From Shinella lacus (GTDB lineage: Bacteria; Pseudomonadota; Alphaproteobacteria; Rhizobiales; Rhizobiaceae), in assembly GCF_010994755.1 (NCBI RefSeq), contig NZ_WHSB02000015.1:62001-126000 (forward strand): a stretch of 64,000 bases of DNA, given 5' to 3'. Numbering within the stretch: the first letter of the stretch is position 1; every line of letters begins with the position of its first letter. The notes below the pieces were generated by a model. The model was not told the DNA's origin and made no database searches. It saw only the letters and a program-made list of their open reading frames with translations. Both the position numbers and the translations under genes were made by a program. Positions 56,422 through 64,000 of this stretch are shown here, piece after piece.

Positions 56422-56949
56422 TCAGGGCGCCAGGTGCGCGAAGGCGGCGACGACCTCTTCGTAGACCTTGCGCTTGAAGGGTACGATGAGCCCCGGCAGG
56501 TCGTGCATCGCCTTCCATTCCCAGGCGTCGAATTCCGGCTCGTGGCCACCCGGCGGTGGGTTGATGGCGATCTCGCTTTCGTCGCCCTCGAAGCGGAAGG
56601 CGTACCAGCGCTGCGTCTGGCCGCGATATTTGCCCTTGAGGCCTATGCCGATCAGCTGGGCCGGCAGGTCGTAGTTGATCCAGCGCCCGGCGTCGGCGAG
56701 GAGCGAGACGCTCTTCATACCGGTTTCCTCGTAAAGCTCGCGATGGGCGGCGGCCAGCGGGTCCTCGTCCTTGTCGATGCCGCCCTGCGGCATCTGCCAG
56801 AGCTGCGGCGAACCGTCATATTCGGAATTGCCGACGGGAATCCGCCGGCCGGCCCAGACCTTGTTGTCCGCGTTCAGCACCATGATGCCGACACAGGGGC
56901 GGTAGGGCAGGTCCTCGGCCCGAACCACCTTGTCCTTATCCTTGCCCAT
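56422..56949 (-). CDS. rppH: RNA 5' pyrophosphohydrolase (RppH/NudH)
   Basis: 175 residues. RppH removes pyrophosphate from mRNA 5' ends, which opens the RNA to RNase E, and also hydrolyses diadenosine polyphosphates. [20 protein letters not shown] (about 15-34) precedes the Nudix box [20 protein letters not shown] then TG, which starts at about residue 56. [17 protein letters not shown] and [20 protein letters not shown] are RppH-specific. It is 9 bp downstream of the deacetylase-like gene and transcribed in the same direction, the last gene of the envC-ctpA unit. Confidence 0.95.
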   Translation of the reverse strand: MGKDKDKVVRAEDLPYRPCVGIMVLNADNKVWAGRRIPVGNSEYDGSPQLWQMPQGGIDKDEDPLAAAHRELYEETGMKSVSLLADAGRWINYDLPAQLIGIGLKGKYRGQTQRWYAFRFEGDESEIAINPPPGGHEPEFDAWEWKAMHDLPGLIVPFKRKVYEEVVAAFAHLAP

Positions 56950-56958
56950 CGAAAATTC

Positions 56959-58161
56959 CTATTTTTTGGCGGGAACGGCTGCAAGCGACGCGACGCCGAC
57001 GATCTCGATGCCGCGGCCCTGCGCTTCCTCGCACCATTCGCGGATCGCGTCCACACTTTCATCGAAGGCCGAGGCCATGCCGATCGCCGTGCCGTTGCGT
57101 CGCGCGATGCGCTCCAGCTCGTCAAGTTTCTTCAGCACCGCATCGCGCGAAAGGTCGGCGTCGAGCTGGAGGTCGGCGAAGGCATGCGGCGCCTCGACGG
57201 CGCCGGCGATGGTTCCCGACAGCGACTGCGCCGAGCTGCCGTCGTCGAGGAAGAGCAGGCCACGGCTGGACACATCGCGGATTACCGGCTCCAGCGCATC
57301 GGCGTCGGAAAGGAAGCGGCCGCCCATGAAATTGACGATGCCGGTATAGTTGGTGATCTGCGCCATGGCGCGGTGCAGTTCGGCAAGGTTTTCGGTTTCG
57401 CCGAGATCGGTGCGCAGCGTGTAGAGGCCGGGGTCGTTCTGCGGATAGTCGAAGGGTTCCAGTGGCATCTGCAGCAGGATTTCGTGGCCGTTGCGGCGCG
57501 CCTCCTGCATCCAGCGCGGCAGGCTGTTGCCGCTCGCGGCAAAGGCCAGCGTCACCTCGCCGGGCAGCTCGCGGATCGCGCGCTGCGTGCCCGTCTGGCT
57601 GAGGCCGAGCCCGCCGACGACGATGGCGATGCGCGTGCCGCGCGCGCCAGACCATGGCCGGGCGTATTGGTCCATCGGCCGCGTGCCGTCGAGGCCGATG
57701 ATCGGGATCTTGCCGTCGGAGGTCTCTTCCAGCAGGTCTTCGTTCGGGAAGGCGGCGGAGCGCGCATCCTGGCCGATGCGGTTGGCCTCGATGATGAGCG
57801 GGCCGGTGCCGTCGCGCGCGCCCGGCGTGTATTTGCGCACGACATTGCCGTCGTCGGTCAGCGCCTCCTCGACGCGCACGCCGGAAAGGCCGGTCGTCCG
57901 GCGCACGCCGTCCTTCGCTTCAGCCGTCTTCTGATCGGGTTTGGTGTCGGTCGTCGTGTCGGAGGAGGCTTCTTCTGTGGGCACCGTGAGCGGCGCGGTG
58001 CGCAGGCCGGTCGGCGCGAGTGCGGTCCAGCCGGAAAAGCCGAGCATGCCGGCGATCGCTACGGCAAACACGACATTGCCGGCGGAGAACCGAGACGGTC
58101 CTGCCGGTCCTGGCCTTGCCTTGCGGTCCTGGCCGAGAGGTGCGTGAATGTCTGTGCCCAA
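56959..58161 (-). CDS. Divergent polysaccharide deacetylase family protein (DUF610, YibQ-like)
   Basis: 400 residues. One membrane helix NVVFAVAIAGMLGFSGWTAL (about 29-48) is followed by a low-complexity Thr/Glu/Asp linker (about 60-110) and a periplasmic domain of the divergent deacetylase fold: RIAIVVGGLGLSQTGTQRAI (about 176-195), EVTLAFAASGNSLPRWMQEA, ILLQMPLEPFDYPQNDPG, FMGGRFLSDADALEPVIRDV and the C-terminal RGIEIVGVASLAAV. The catalytic metal sites of true deacetylases are not recognisable, so activity is doubtful. It is in one unit with envC, ctpA and rppH, an arrangement seen in other alphaproteobacteria and pointing to cell wall work. Confidence 0.88.
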   Translation of the reverse strand: MGTDIHAPLGQDRKARPGPAGPSRFSAGNVVFAVAIAGMLGFSGWTALAPTGLRTAPLTVPTEEASSDTTTDTKPDQKTAEAKDGVRRTTGLSGVRVEEALTDDGNVVRKYTPGARDGTGPLIIEANRIGQDARSAAFPNEDLLEETSDGKIPIIGLDGTRPMDQYARPWSGARGTRIAIVVGGLGLSQTGTQRAIRELPGEVTLAFAASGNSLPRWMQEARRNGHEILLQMPLEPFDYPQNDPGLYTLRTDLGETENLAELHRAMAQITNYTGIVNFMGGRFLSDADALEPVIRDVSSRGLLFLDDGSSAQSLSGTIAGAVEAPHAFADLQLDADLSRDAVLKKLDELERIARRNGTAIGMASAFDESVDAIREWCEEAQGRGIEIVGVASLAAVPAKK

Positions 58162-58234
58162 GGTCAGTCCGTGCTGGCCGGAAGGTGCAAGAAGAAATCC
58201 TGGCCCGTGCGGTGACGGGCCAGGAGCAAGCGGC

Positions 58235-59557
58235 TTACTTCTTCAGCTCTGCCTTTTCCGGATTGGCCGGGAAGGCCTTGTCCGTCTTCTGGCCGCGCAG
58301 CAGTTCCAGCGCATATTGAAGCTGGAGGTCGTCCTTGGCTTCCGGCGGCACGTAAGCCGAGGAGCCGGAACCTTCCTGCGTTTCGCTCTGGCCCTGGATG
58401 TGGCCGCGCAGGCTGGATTCACCAGCGGCTTCCAGCTTGCCCTGCAACTCGGCCGGCAGCGGCTGTTCGACCGTGATGTCCGGCGTAATGCCGGTGCCCT
58501 GGATCGATTTGCCCGACGGCGTGTAGTAGAGCGCCGTCGTCAGGCGCAGTGCACCGGCGTCGCCCATCGGGATGATGGTCTGGACGGAGCCCTTGCCGAA
58601 GGACCGCGTGCCGAGCACGGTGGCGCGGCGCAGGTCCTGCAGCGCGCCGGCGACGATTTCCGACGCCGAGGCCGAACCGCCATTGACCATGACGATAACC
58701 GGCTTGCCATCGGTGATGTCGCCCGGCGTCGCGTTGAAGCGGCGGGTTTCGTCCTCGTTACGGCCGCGGGTCGAGACGACCTCGCCGCGCTCCAGGAAGG
58801 CGTCGGAGACGTTGATCGCCTGGTCGAGAAGACCACCCGGGTTGAGGCGAAGGTCGAGCACATAGCCCTTCAGCTTGTCGGCCGGAACCTCTTCCTTGAT
58901 CTTGGTGATCGCGGCTTCGAGGTCGTCATAGGTCTTTTCCGTGAACGAGATGACGCGCAGGTAACCGACATCGTTCTCGACGCGGGACTTGACCGCGCGC
59001 ACCGCGATGATGTCGCGCATGATGGTGAGTTCGATCGGCTTGTCGGCGCCCTTGCGGATCAGCGTCAGCTTGATCGGCGTGTTGACCGCGCCGCGCATCT
59101 TCTCGACCGCTTCTTCCAGCTTCAGGCCGCGCACGTCCGCGCCGTCGATCTTGGCAATGAAGTCGCCGGCGAGAACGCCAGCGCGGGCGGCGGGCGTATC
59201 GTCGATCGGGGTGATGACCTTGACGAGCTCGTCCTCCATCGTGACCTCGATGCCGAGACCGCCGAATTCGCCGCGCGTCTGCGTGCGCATGTCGTCGGCG
59301 TCCTTGGCATTCATGTAGGAAGAATGCGGGTCGAGCGAGGTGAGCATGCCATTGATGGCATTCTCGATCAGCTGGTCTTCCTTCGGCGGCGTCACATATT
59401 GCGCGCGCACGCGTTCGAAGACGTCTCCGAAGATGGAGAGCTCACGATAAGTTGACGAGCCGGCAGCTTCGGCAGGCAATGTCGCCGTGTTGATGACGCT
59501 CATGGCGGTCGCACCCATCAGTGCACCGACGATCACAAGTGAAGCCCTACGTATCAT
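58235..59557 (-). CDS. ctpA: Carboxyl-terminal processing protease (S41)
   Basis: 440 residues. A signal peptide (MIRRASLVIVGALMGATAMS) takes it to the periplasm. The PDZ domain is GEFGGLGIEVTMEDELVKVI to ADVRGLKLEEAVEKMRGAVN (about 90-165); the S41 protease core has LRLNPGGLLDQAINVSDAFL, the nucleophile Ser in NGGSASASEIVAGAL (about 312) and the general base Lys in LGTRSFGKGSVQTIIPMGD (about 340). In rhizobia and Brucella CtpA affects envelope integrity. The ATG at 59557 gives the normal signal start and overlaps envC by 11 bp. It is the second gene of the envC-ctpA-deacetylase-rppH unit. Confidence 0.94.
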   Translation of the reverse strand: MIRRASLVIVGALMGATAMSVINTATLPAEAAGSSTYRELSIFGDVFERVRAQYVTPPKEDQLIENAINGMLTSLDPHSSYMNAKDADDMRTQTRGEFGGLGIEVTMEDELVKVITPIDDTPAARAGVLAGDFIAKIDGADVRGLKLEEAVEKMRGAVNTPIKLTLIRKGADKPIELTIMRDIIAVRAVKSRVENDVGYLRVISFTEKTYDDLEAAITKIKEEVPADKLKGYVLDLRLNPGGLLDQAINVSDAFLERGEVVSTRGRNEDETRRFNATPGDITDGKPVIVMVNGGSASASEIVAGALQDLRRATVLGTRSFGKGSVQTIIPMGDAGALRLTTALYYTPSGKSIQGTGITPDITVEQPLPAELQGKLEAAGESSLRGHIQGQSETQEGSGSSAYVPPEAKDDLQLQYALELLRGQKTDKAFPANPEKAELKK

Positions 59558-60977
59558 TGCGTGCCTTTCCAGAATTTTTTGCGGACCACCACGGCCGGGA
59601 ATCAACCGGTTTTCCGTTCTTTCGGAATTCAATGTAAAGTGTCGGCTTGTCTGTTTCCAGCGTCAAAGCGTTGACACTCGCGACCCTTTTTTCACCCATC
59701 ACGGCAAGTGGTTCTCCCGCCACGACGAATTGACCCTCTCGCACGCTCACCCGGTCCATGCCGGAGAGCACAAGATGGTAGCCCTCCCCCGCATTCAGGA
59801 TGATCATGCGCCCGTAACTGCGGAACGTGCCGGCAAAGACGATCCAGCCATCCGAAGGAGCGGTGACCAGCGCGCCGGGATTTGCGGCGAGCGTCAGCCC
59901 CTGCGAATCATGGCCGGTGCCGTCTGCTTCGCCAAATTGGCGCAGAACGTCTCCGGCCACGGGAAAGTCCAGTTTTGCCTGCAGTTCGGAGAATTCATAT
60001 GCCGGAGCAATGCGGTTTTTGTCGGGCACCGAGTCGCGCGCGAGCGCCCTCGCCCGCTCCCGTTCGGCGTCCGTCTGGTTGCGCCGTTCCTCTTCCTTCG
60101 TGCGGGCCAGGGCGGCCGCATCGCGCACGGAGCCGATGTCGCGTTCCAGGCTGCCGATCAGGCCTTCCAGGCTGGTGGCGCGGGCCGCGAGTTCCTCGGC
60201 GCGCCGGCGTTCCGCGGCCAATGTGCGGCTGTTGGTGGCCGCTAGCGCCTCGTTCTGGGCGACCAGCAGTTCGGAGCGTTTTTCCTCCTCGACGCGCAGC
60301 AGCATCGCCTGGGCAAGCTCGGTCCGCTCGCGGTCGATGTCCGTCTTCACGTCCATCAATTCTTTGAGATCGGCGACGAGTTCCTCGGTCTCCTTGCGGA
60401 TGCCGGGAACGACGGCGCCGAGAAGGATGGCGCTGCGCACGGAGGAGAGCGCATCCTCGGGCTTGACGAGCAGCGCCGGCGGCGGATTGCGGCCCATGCG
60501 CTGGAGGGCGGCGAGAACTTCCGCCAAAAGCCCACGCCGCTCGTGCAGCGAGGCGCGCACGCCCGCTTCGCGCTCGCGCATGCCTTCCAGCCGCTTTTCG
60601 CCGGCAAGAATCTTGTTTTCCATGTCCTTGCGCATCGCGGCGGACTTGACGATGGCATCGCGCAGGCTCTGGCGGGATTTTTCGAGCGTGGCGATCTCGG
60701 CTTCCAGCTCCTTCGTCTTCTCGCTCGAAACCGTGATCGACTGGGACAGCGTTTCGAGTTCCCGGCGCGTGCTGTCACGACGCAGTGCAAGAGCGGCGGC
60801 GGGATCGGGCTCGACCTTCGGCAGGGAACCGGTCTTCTCTAGCGCGACATTTCCCTCGACGAGCTCGGCGGCAATGGGGTGGGAAACAAGGGCCAGCGAC
60901 AGGACGGCCGAAAGCAGGGCCGGTCGCAGCAGGCGACTGACCCCCTCACCCGGATTAACTGTGCCGGCTTTCCTCAT
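59547..60977 (-). CDS. EnvC-type murein hydrolase activator
   Basis: 476 residues. A signal peptide (LLRPALLSAVLSLALVSHPI) precedes two long coiled-coil regions (about 60-140, and 200-330, rich in Glu, Arg, Leu; the second contains ERERARAL), then a LytM domain at the C terminus. The usual zinc motif HxGxD reads SQGLT (in DSQGLTLAANPGA) and the HxH end is degenerate (GYHLVLSGM), so it is an activator, not a peptidase: EnvC switches on amidases at the septum. Coiled coils then LytM match E. coli EnvC. It precedes ctpA with an 11-bp overlap. Confidence 0.93.
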   Translation of the reverse strand: MRKAGTVNPGEGVSRLLRPALLSAVLSLALVSHPIAAELVEGNVALEKTGSLPKVEPDPAAALALRRDSTRRELETLSQSITVSSEKTKELEAEIATLEKSRQSLRDAIVKSAAMRKDMENKILAGEKRLEGMREREAGVRASLHERRGLLAEVLAALQRMGRNPPPALLVKPEDALSSVRSAILLGAVVPGIRKETEELVADLKELMDVKTDIDRERTELAQAMLLRVEEEKRSELLVAQNEALAATNSRTLAAERRRAEELAARATSLEGLIGSLERDIGSVRDAAALARTKEEERRNQTDAERERARALARDSVPDKNRIAPAYEFSELQAKLDFPVAGDVLRQFGEADGTGHDSQGLTLAANPGALVTAPSDGWIVFAGTFRSYGRMIILNAGEGYHLVLSGMDRVSVREGQFVVAGEPLAVMGEKRVASVNALTLETDKPTLYIEFRKNGKPVDSRPWWSAKNSGKARNDT

Positions 60978-61130
60978 CGTCTCCCGAACGTCCGTTCCCC
61001 CAACGCTCTATGCTGATTTGGAGGTTTCGCCAAGAAATCCCGCTGTCGGGAAAACACTTGGCCAACAAACCGCGCCAAAAATACGGCCTCTGCCACCCTG
61101 CGCGCTCAGGCTTGCGTGACGATTGCGCGT

Positions 61131-61232
61131 AGAGCAATTCCAGCAAAAGTGTGCAGCGGTTTTGCGTCCGGAATTGCGTAAGAACAAAGAAAGAGAGTGT
61201 TTTCGCGATTCGAAGAAACGCGGAAATGCTCT
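61131..61232. repeat. Second type of intergenic mosaic repeat, bounded by AGAGC/GCTCT
   Basis: AGAGC at 61131 and GCTCT at 61228-61232 bound two hairpins: GCAATTCC/GGAATTGC (61134-61141 and 61170-61177) with inner GCAAAA/TTTTGC, and a second near 61195-61230 with CGCG arms. It resembles a repeat common in Rhizobiaceae intergenic space. Its right end includes the first two bases of the rlmH stop TAG. Confidence 0.75.
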
Positions 61233-61713
61233 AGCTGCGGTGATAGGGGTGGCCGGAGAGGATGGTGACGGCGCGGTAGAGCTGTTCGGCGAGCAGGATG
61301 CGCACCAGCTGGTGCGGCCAGGTGAGCTTGCCGAGGCAGAGCGTGGCGTCGGCACGGTTGTAAAGTGCGGGGTCCAGCCCGTCGGCGCCGCCGATCGCGA
61401 TCATCAGGTCGCGTTTTCCGCCGTCGCGGAAATTGCCGATCAGGTCGGCAAAGGCGGGGGAATCGAGCGATTTGCCGCGCTCGTCGAGCAGGATCAGCAC
61501 GGCGCCGTCGGGCAGCGCCTTTTCCAGCAGGACCGCTTCCTCGCGCTTGCGCGTCTCGGCATTGCCTGCGCGGCTTTCGCCGACTTCGACAAGCTTGCCG
61601 AGCTCCAGGCCGATGGCGGGGCCGGCCTTGGCGAAACGGTCCAGATAGCGGGCCGCAAGATCCTTCTCAGGGCCGGCCTTCAGCCGTCCAACCGCGAAAA
61701 GTCCAACCCGCAT
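61231..61713 (-). CDS. rlmH: 23S rRNA (pseudouridine-N3)-methyltransferase RlmH
   Basis: 160 residues, the usual length. RlmH is a SPOUT dimer that methylates pseudouridine 1915 of 23S rRNA in assembled ribosomes. VGLFAVGRLKAGPEKDLAAR (about 3-22), EEAVLLEKALPDGAVLILLD, ERGKSLDSPAFADLIGNF, MIAIGGADGLDPAL and LTWPHQLVRILLAEQLYRAV lead to the C-terminal SGHPYHR. Its stop codon falls at the edge of the repeat at 61131-61232. It is 78 bp downstream of rsfS. Confidence 0.96.
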   Translation of the reverse strand: MRVGLFAVGRLKAGPEKDLAARYLDRFAKAGPAIGLELGKLVEVGESRAGNAETRKREEAVLLEKALPDGAVLILLDERGKSLDSPAFADLIGNFRDGGKRDLMIAIGGADGLDPALYNRADATLCLGKLTWPHQLVRILLAEQLYRAVTILSGHPYHRS

Positions 61714-61791
61714 CGCCCAAACCCTGTCCGTTCGTGAGTGCGCTCAAGCCGCGCACCCGCTTTTCCTCAGCGGACAGGCGTCCGGCGTCTG

Positions 61792-62196
61792 TTAATGGAC
61801 GGTGCCGTCCTCGATCTCGGGAGTCGCCCACATCCGTTCGATGGCGTAGAACTCCCGGACTTCCGGCCGGAACACGTGGATGATGATATCGCCTGCGTCG
61901 ATCAGCACCCAGTCGCCAGCCTCCAGGCCTTCGACGCGGGCATTGCCCAGGCCTTCGTCCTTGAGATCGGAGATGAGGTGATCGGCAATCGCCATGACGT
62001 GACGGTTCGAGCGTCCGGACACGACCACCATGTAGTCGCCCAGTGCTGATTTTCCGGCAATGTCGATGGTAACGATATCTTCTGCCTTGGAGTCCTCGAG
62101 GCTTGCGAGGACCAGTTGAAGCGCGCGGTCGGCGGCATCGTCGCCACGTCCCGGGCCTTTCGAGAAGACGCTGCGGGCGCTTCCCTTTGCGTGCAC
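61792..62196 (-). CDS. rsfS: Ribosome silencing factor RsfS
   Basis: 134 residues as drawn. RsfS (also RsfA, formerly YbeB/DUF143) binds L14 and blocks subunit joining when nutrients are low. LVLASLEDSKAEDIVTIDIA (about 29-48), SALGDYMVVVSGRSNRHVMA and VEGLEAGDWVLIDAGDIIIHVF then REFYAIERMW are typical. The start is uncertain: AAGGAACG lies 4-5 bases before an in-frame CTG at 62205 (reading L-T-T-V-H-A-K-G), but about 14 bases before the GTG at 62196; either could be the true start. It precedes rlmH, as usual. Confidence 0.9.
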   Translation of the reverse strand: MHAKGSARSVFSKGPGRGDDAADRALQLVLASLEDSKAEDIVTIDIAGKSALGDYMVVVSGRSNRHVMAIADHLISDLKDEGLGNARVEGLEAGDWVLIDAGDIIIHVFRPEVREFYAIERMWATPEIEDGTVH

Positions 62197-62241
62197 TGTT
62201 GTCAGGTTCGTTCCTTTCTGGGTAACAGGACAGCACGTCTC

Positions 62242-62265
62242 GTACCGGCATTACCTTACCGGTAC
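62242..62265. other. Stem-loop between nadD and rsfS
   Basis: GTACCGG and CCGGTAC flank a 10-nt loop in the 109-bp nadD-rsfS gap. There is no T tract on the minus strand, so it is not a classical terminator. Confidence 0.4.
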
Positions 62266-62305
62266 AGTGTAAATGTAGGCATCAATGCATGCCAGTTTCA
62301 AGACG

Positions 62306-62914
62306 TCACTTCTGAGGGGTGGTTTTCTCTACGGCCGCGCGGTCGCGCAAGGCGGTCGAACTCAGTGCCGAACGCGGCCCGTGGATGAAGGTCCAGGCCG
62401 GTGCCCGGCGGCCCGGAAGGCTCATCGCATCCTCCTCGTCGACGCGCGCATAGTCGAAGGTTTTCGCCATGCGCGAGGAGAGGTAGGAGAGCGTCGAGCC
62501 GGGGCGGTCGATGACGGCGATCGGGAAGGTGCAGGCGATCTTCTGCCAGTTCTGCCAGCGGTGGAAGGTGCCGAGATTGTCGGCGCCCATGATCCAGACG
62601 AAGTGGACGCCGCGGTTCAGCGCCTGCACGCGCTCCAGGGTCTTTGCCGTATAACTCTGGCCGAGGCGTTTTTCGAAGGCCGTCACCTTCACCCGCGGGC
62701 TGGGGGCGATCGCTTCGCTGAGCTTGATGCGCTCGGCAAGCGGGGCCAATTGCCGGTGGTCCTTCAGGGGGTTGCCGGGCGTCACCATCCACCAGAGCTG
62801 GTCGAGCCCGAGGCGGCGCAGCGCCGTTTCGGCGACGAGCGCGTGGCCTTGGTGCGGCGGATTGAACGAGCCGCCGAACAGGCCGACCGCCATGCCCTTT
62901 TCGACATGCGGCAT
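62306..62914 (-). CDS. nadD: Nicotinate-nucleotide adenylyltransferase
   Basis: 202 residues as drawn. NadD makes deamido-NAD+ from nicotinate mononucleotide and ATP. VGLFGGSFNPPHQGHALVAE at about 9-28 holds the HxGH-type nucleotidyl transferase site; WWMVTPGNPLK, RVKVTAFEKRLGQSYTAKT, FVWIMGADNLGTFHRWQNW and GPRSALSSTALRDR (the ISSTxxR motif) follow. Two starts are possible: ATG at 62914 (MPHVEKGM) and GTG at 62950, one base after the proA stop, giving 12 more residues; neither has a good ribosome binding site. It is coupled with proA upstream. Confidence 0.93.
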   Translation of the reverse strand: MPHVEKGMAVGLFGGSFNPPHQGHALVAETALRRLGLDQLWWMVTPGNPLKDHRQLAPLAERIKLSEAIAPSPRVKVTAFEKRLGQSYTAKTLERVQALNRGVHFVWIMGADNLGTFHRWQNWQKIACTFPIAVIDRPGSTLSYLSSRMAKTFDYARVDEEDAMSLPGRRAPAWTFIHGPRSALSSTALRDRAAVEKTTPQK

Positions 62915-62951
62915 TTTTAGGTAGCGGTCTGCAATGGCGTCCGGCGTCACT

Positions 62952-64000
62952 TCAGGGCCGCACCTGTCCGGTGCCGCGCACCCGGTATTTGAAGGAGGTG
63001 AGCTGCTCGACGCCGACGGGGCCGCGCGCATGCATCTTTCCGGTCGCGATGCCGATCTCGCCGCCCATGCCGAACTCGCCGCCATCGGCAAATTGCGTGG
63101 AGGCGTTGTGCAGAAGGATCGCCGAGTCGATTTCCGCGAAGAAGCGTTCGACGACCGCCGGGTCCTCGGCGATGACGGCCTCGGTGTGGGCGGAGGACCA
63201 TCGGTTGATATGCTCGATCGCGCCGGAAATGCCGTCGACCAGGGTGACCGAGATGATGGCGTCGAGATATTCCGTCGACCAATCCGTCTCGGTGGCGGCA
63301 ATGAGACCCGGAATGCGGACGAGGATTTCCGCCGTCGCGCGGACTTCGCAGCCGGCGGCGCGCAGGCCCTCCACCAGCGGCGCCAGATGCGTGTCCGCAA
63401 CGGCGCGGTCGACCAGCAGCGTTTCCGCCGCGCCGCAGATGCCGGTGCGGCGCATCTTGGCGTTGACGACGATCCTTTTGGCCATGTCGAGGTCGGCGGA
63501 CTTGTCGACATAGATGTGGCAGAGGCCTTCGAGATGGGCGAAAACCGGCACGCGCGCTTCGCTCTGCACGCGCGCGACGAGGCTTTTGCCGCCGCGCGGC
63601 ACGATGACGTCGATGGCGCCATTGAGGCCGGACAGCATGGCGCCGACGGCGGCGCGGTCCGTTACCGGCACGTACTGGATCGCATGTTCCGGCAGGCCGG
63701 CAGCCTTCAGGCCCGCGACGAGGCAGGAATGGATCGCCTGCGATGAATTCACGCTGTCCGATCCTCCGCGCAGGACCACGGCATTGCCGGCTTTCAGGCA
63801 CAGCGCGCCGGCATCCGCCGTGACGTTCGGCCGGCTTTCATAGATGACGCCGATGACGCCGAGCGGCGTGCGCACGCGTTCGATATGCAGGCCGTTCGGG
63901 CGGTCCCATTCGGCGATCACGTCGCCGACCGGGTCCTTCAGGTCCGCGATATCGCGGATCGCGGCCGCGATGCCCTCGATGCGCTCGGCCGTCAGCGTCA
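62952..64000 (-). CDS. proA: Gamma-glutamyl phosphate reductase (cut by window edge)
   Basis: The visible 349 codons are the C-terminal part; about 80 residues lie beyond base 64000. ProA reduces gamma-glutamyl phosphate to glutamate semialdehyde in proline synthesis. [60 protein letters not shown] and the catalytic Cys in [19 protein letters not shown] are all typical, as is [20 protein letters not shown] near the end. The stop TGA is one base before the alternative nadD GTG. ProB is outside the window. Confidence 0.95.
   Translation of the reverse strand, partial: TLTAERIEGIAAAIRDIADLKDPVGDVIAEWDRPNGLHIERVRTPLGVIGVIYESRPNVTADAGALCLKAGNAVVLRGGSDSVNSSQAIHSCLVAGLKAAGLPEHAIQYVPVTDRAAVGAMLSGLNGAIDVIVPRGGKSLVARVQSEARVPVFAHLEGLCHIYVDKSADLDMAKRIVVNAKMRRTGICGAAETLLVDRAVADTHLAPLVEGLRAAGCEVRATAEILVRIPGLIAATETDWSTEYLDAIISVTLVDGISGAIEHINRWSSAHTEAVIAEDPAVVERFFAEIDSAILLHNASTQFADGGEFGMGGEIGIATGKMHARGPVGVEQLTSFKYRVRGTGQVRP

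Noticed and set aside
62306-63622. Long minus-strand frame fusing nadD to an upstream 230-residue Ser/Ala/Arg-rich part
   Set aside because: The N-terminal part is proA read in the wrong frame; nadD begins near 62914-62950.

Overview
This window is ordinary core chromosome of an alphaproteobacterium of the Rhizobiaceae type (Rhizobium, Agrobacterium, Shinella or a close relative). Evidence: GC-rich genes with strong third-position bias, the hemE-linked replication origin, the mnmE-mnmG-rsmG-parA-parB block, a DUF1013/TrcR gene, RIME-like double-hairpin intergenic repeats and an Irr-type iron control element. I see no insertion sequences, prophage, CRISPR, tRNA or rRNA. The species cannot be fixed from sequence alone.

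Layout. 1-7.6 kb: a truncated gabD, a nitroreductase, then gyrB, an XRE regulator, a Smr protein, mltA and a Tim44-like gene on the minus strand, and fxsA and secB on the plus strand. 7.65-11.25 kb: a tightly overlapping minus-strand operon (DUF299 regulator, maf, aroE, coaE, dnaQ). 11.25-11.65 kb: the gene-free probable chromosomal oriC with DnaA boxes, GANTC sites and an AT-rich stretch. 11.65-20.4 kb: hemE, hemJ, rho, mnmE, mnmG, rsmG, parA and parB run outward from it. Six near-consensus parS sites spread over 9.8-31.1 kb, so origin and centromere lie together. 20.4-24.6 kb: leuS, lptE, holA. 24.8-31.0 kb: a YggS-type gene, two acyl-CoA synthetases flanking trcR, and an SdhAF4-type gene. 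31.2-37.0 kb: htpX, rsmB-like, heparinase-like, purH. 37.2-43.5 kb: an MFS gene and the 1593-residue NAD-glutamate dehydrogenase. 43.8-50.7 kb: pdxY, carbonic anhydrase, a lytic transglycosylase, asd with its leader, an unusual MFS permease, a PAP2 protein. 50.8-56.4 kb: leuB, ridA, leuD, a small membrane protein, a CitE-like gene with a DUF1737 partner, a metallopeptidase and the iron-regulated bfd-bfr pair. 56.4-64 kb: rppH, a deacetylase-like gene, ctpA and envC, then rlmH, rsfS, nadD and the truncated proA.

The most notable unlisted structures are regulatory. (1) A 39-codon leader ORF upstream of asd ends in a Thr/Lys-codon cluster; it follows a good promoter and precedes mutually exclusive hairpins, which looks like a transcriptional or translational attenuator. 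(2) Six parS sites, several inside genes, where they dictate an S-R-E-T/S peptide. (3) An origin region whose palindrome and DnaA boxes carry CcrM-type GANTC sites. (4) An ICE/Irr box before bfd-bfr. (5) An approximately 170-residue periplasmic insertion in a metabolite:H+ symporter-like MFS protein. (6) Four RIME-like repeats, one with compensatory stem changes, and a second type of repeat that supplies the rlmH stop codon.
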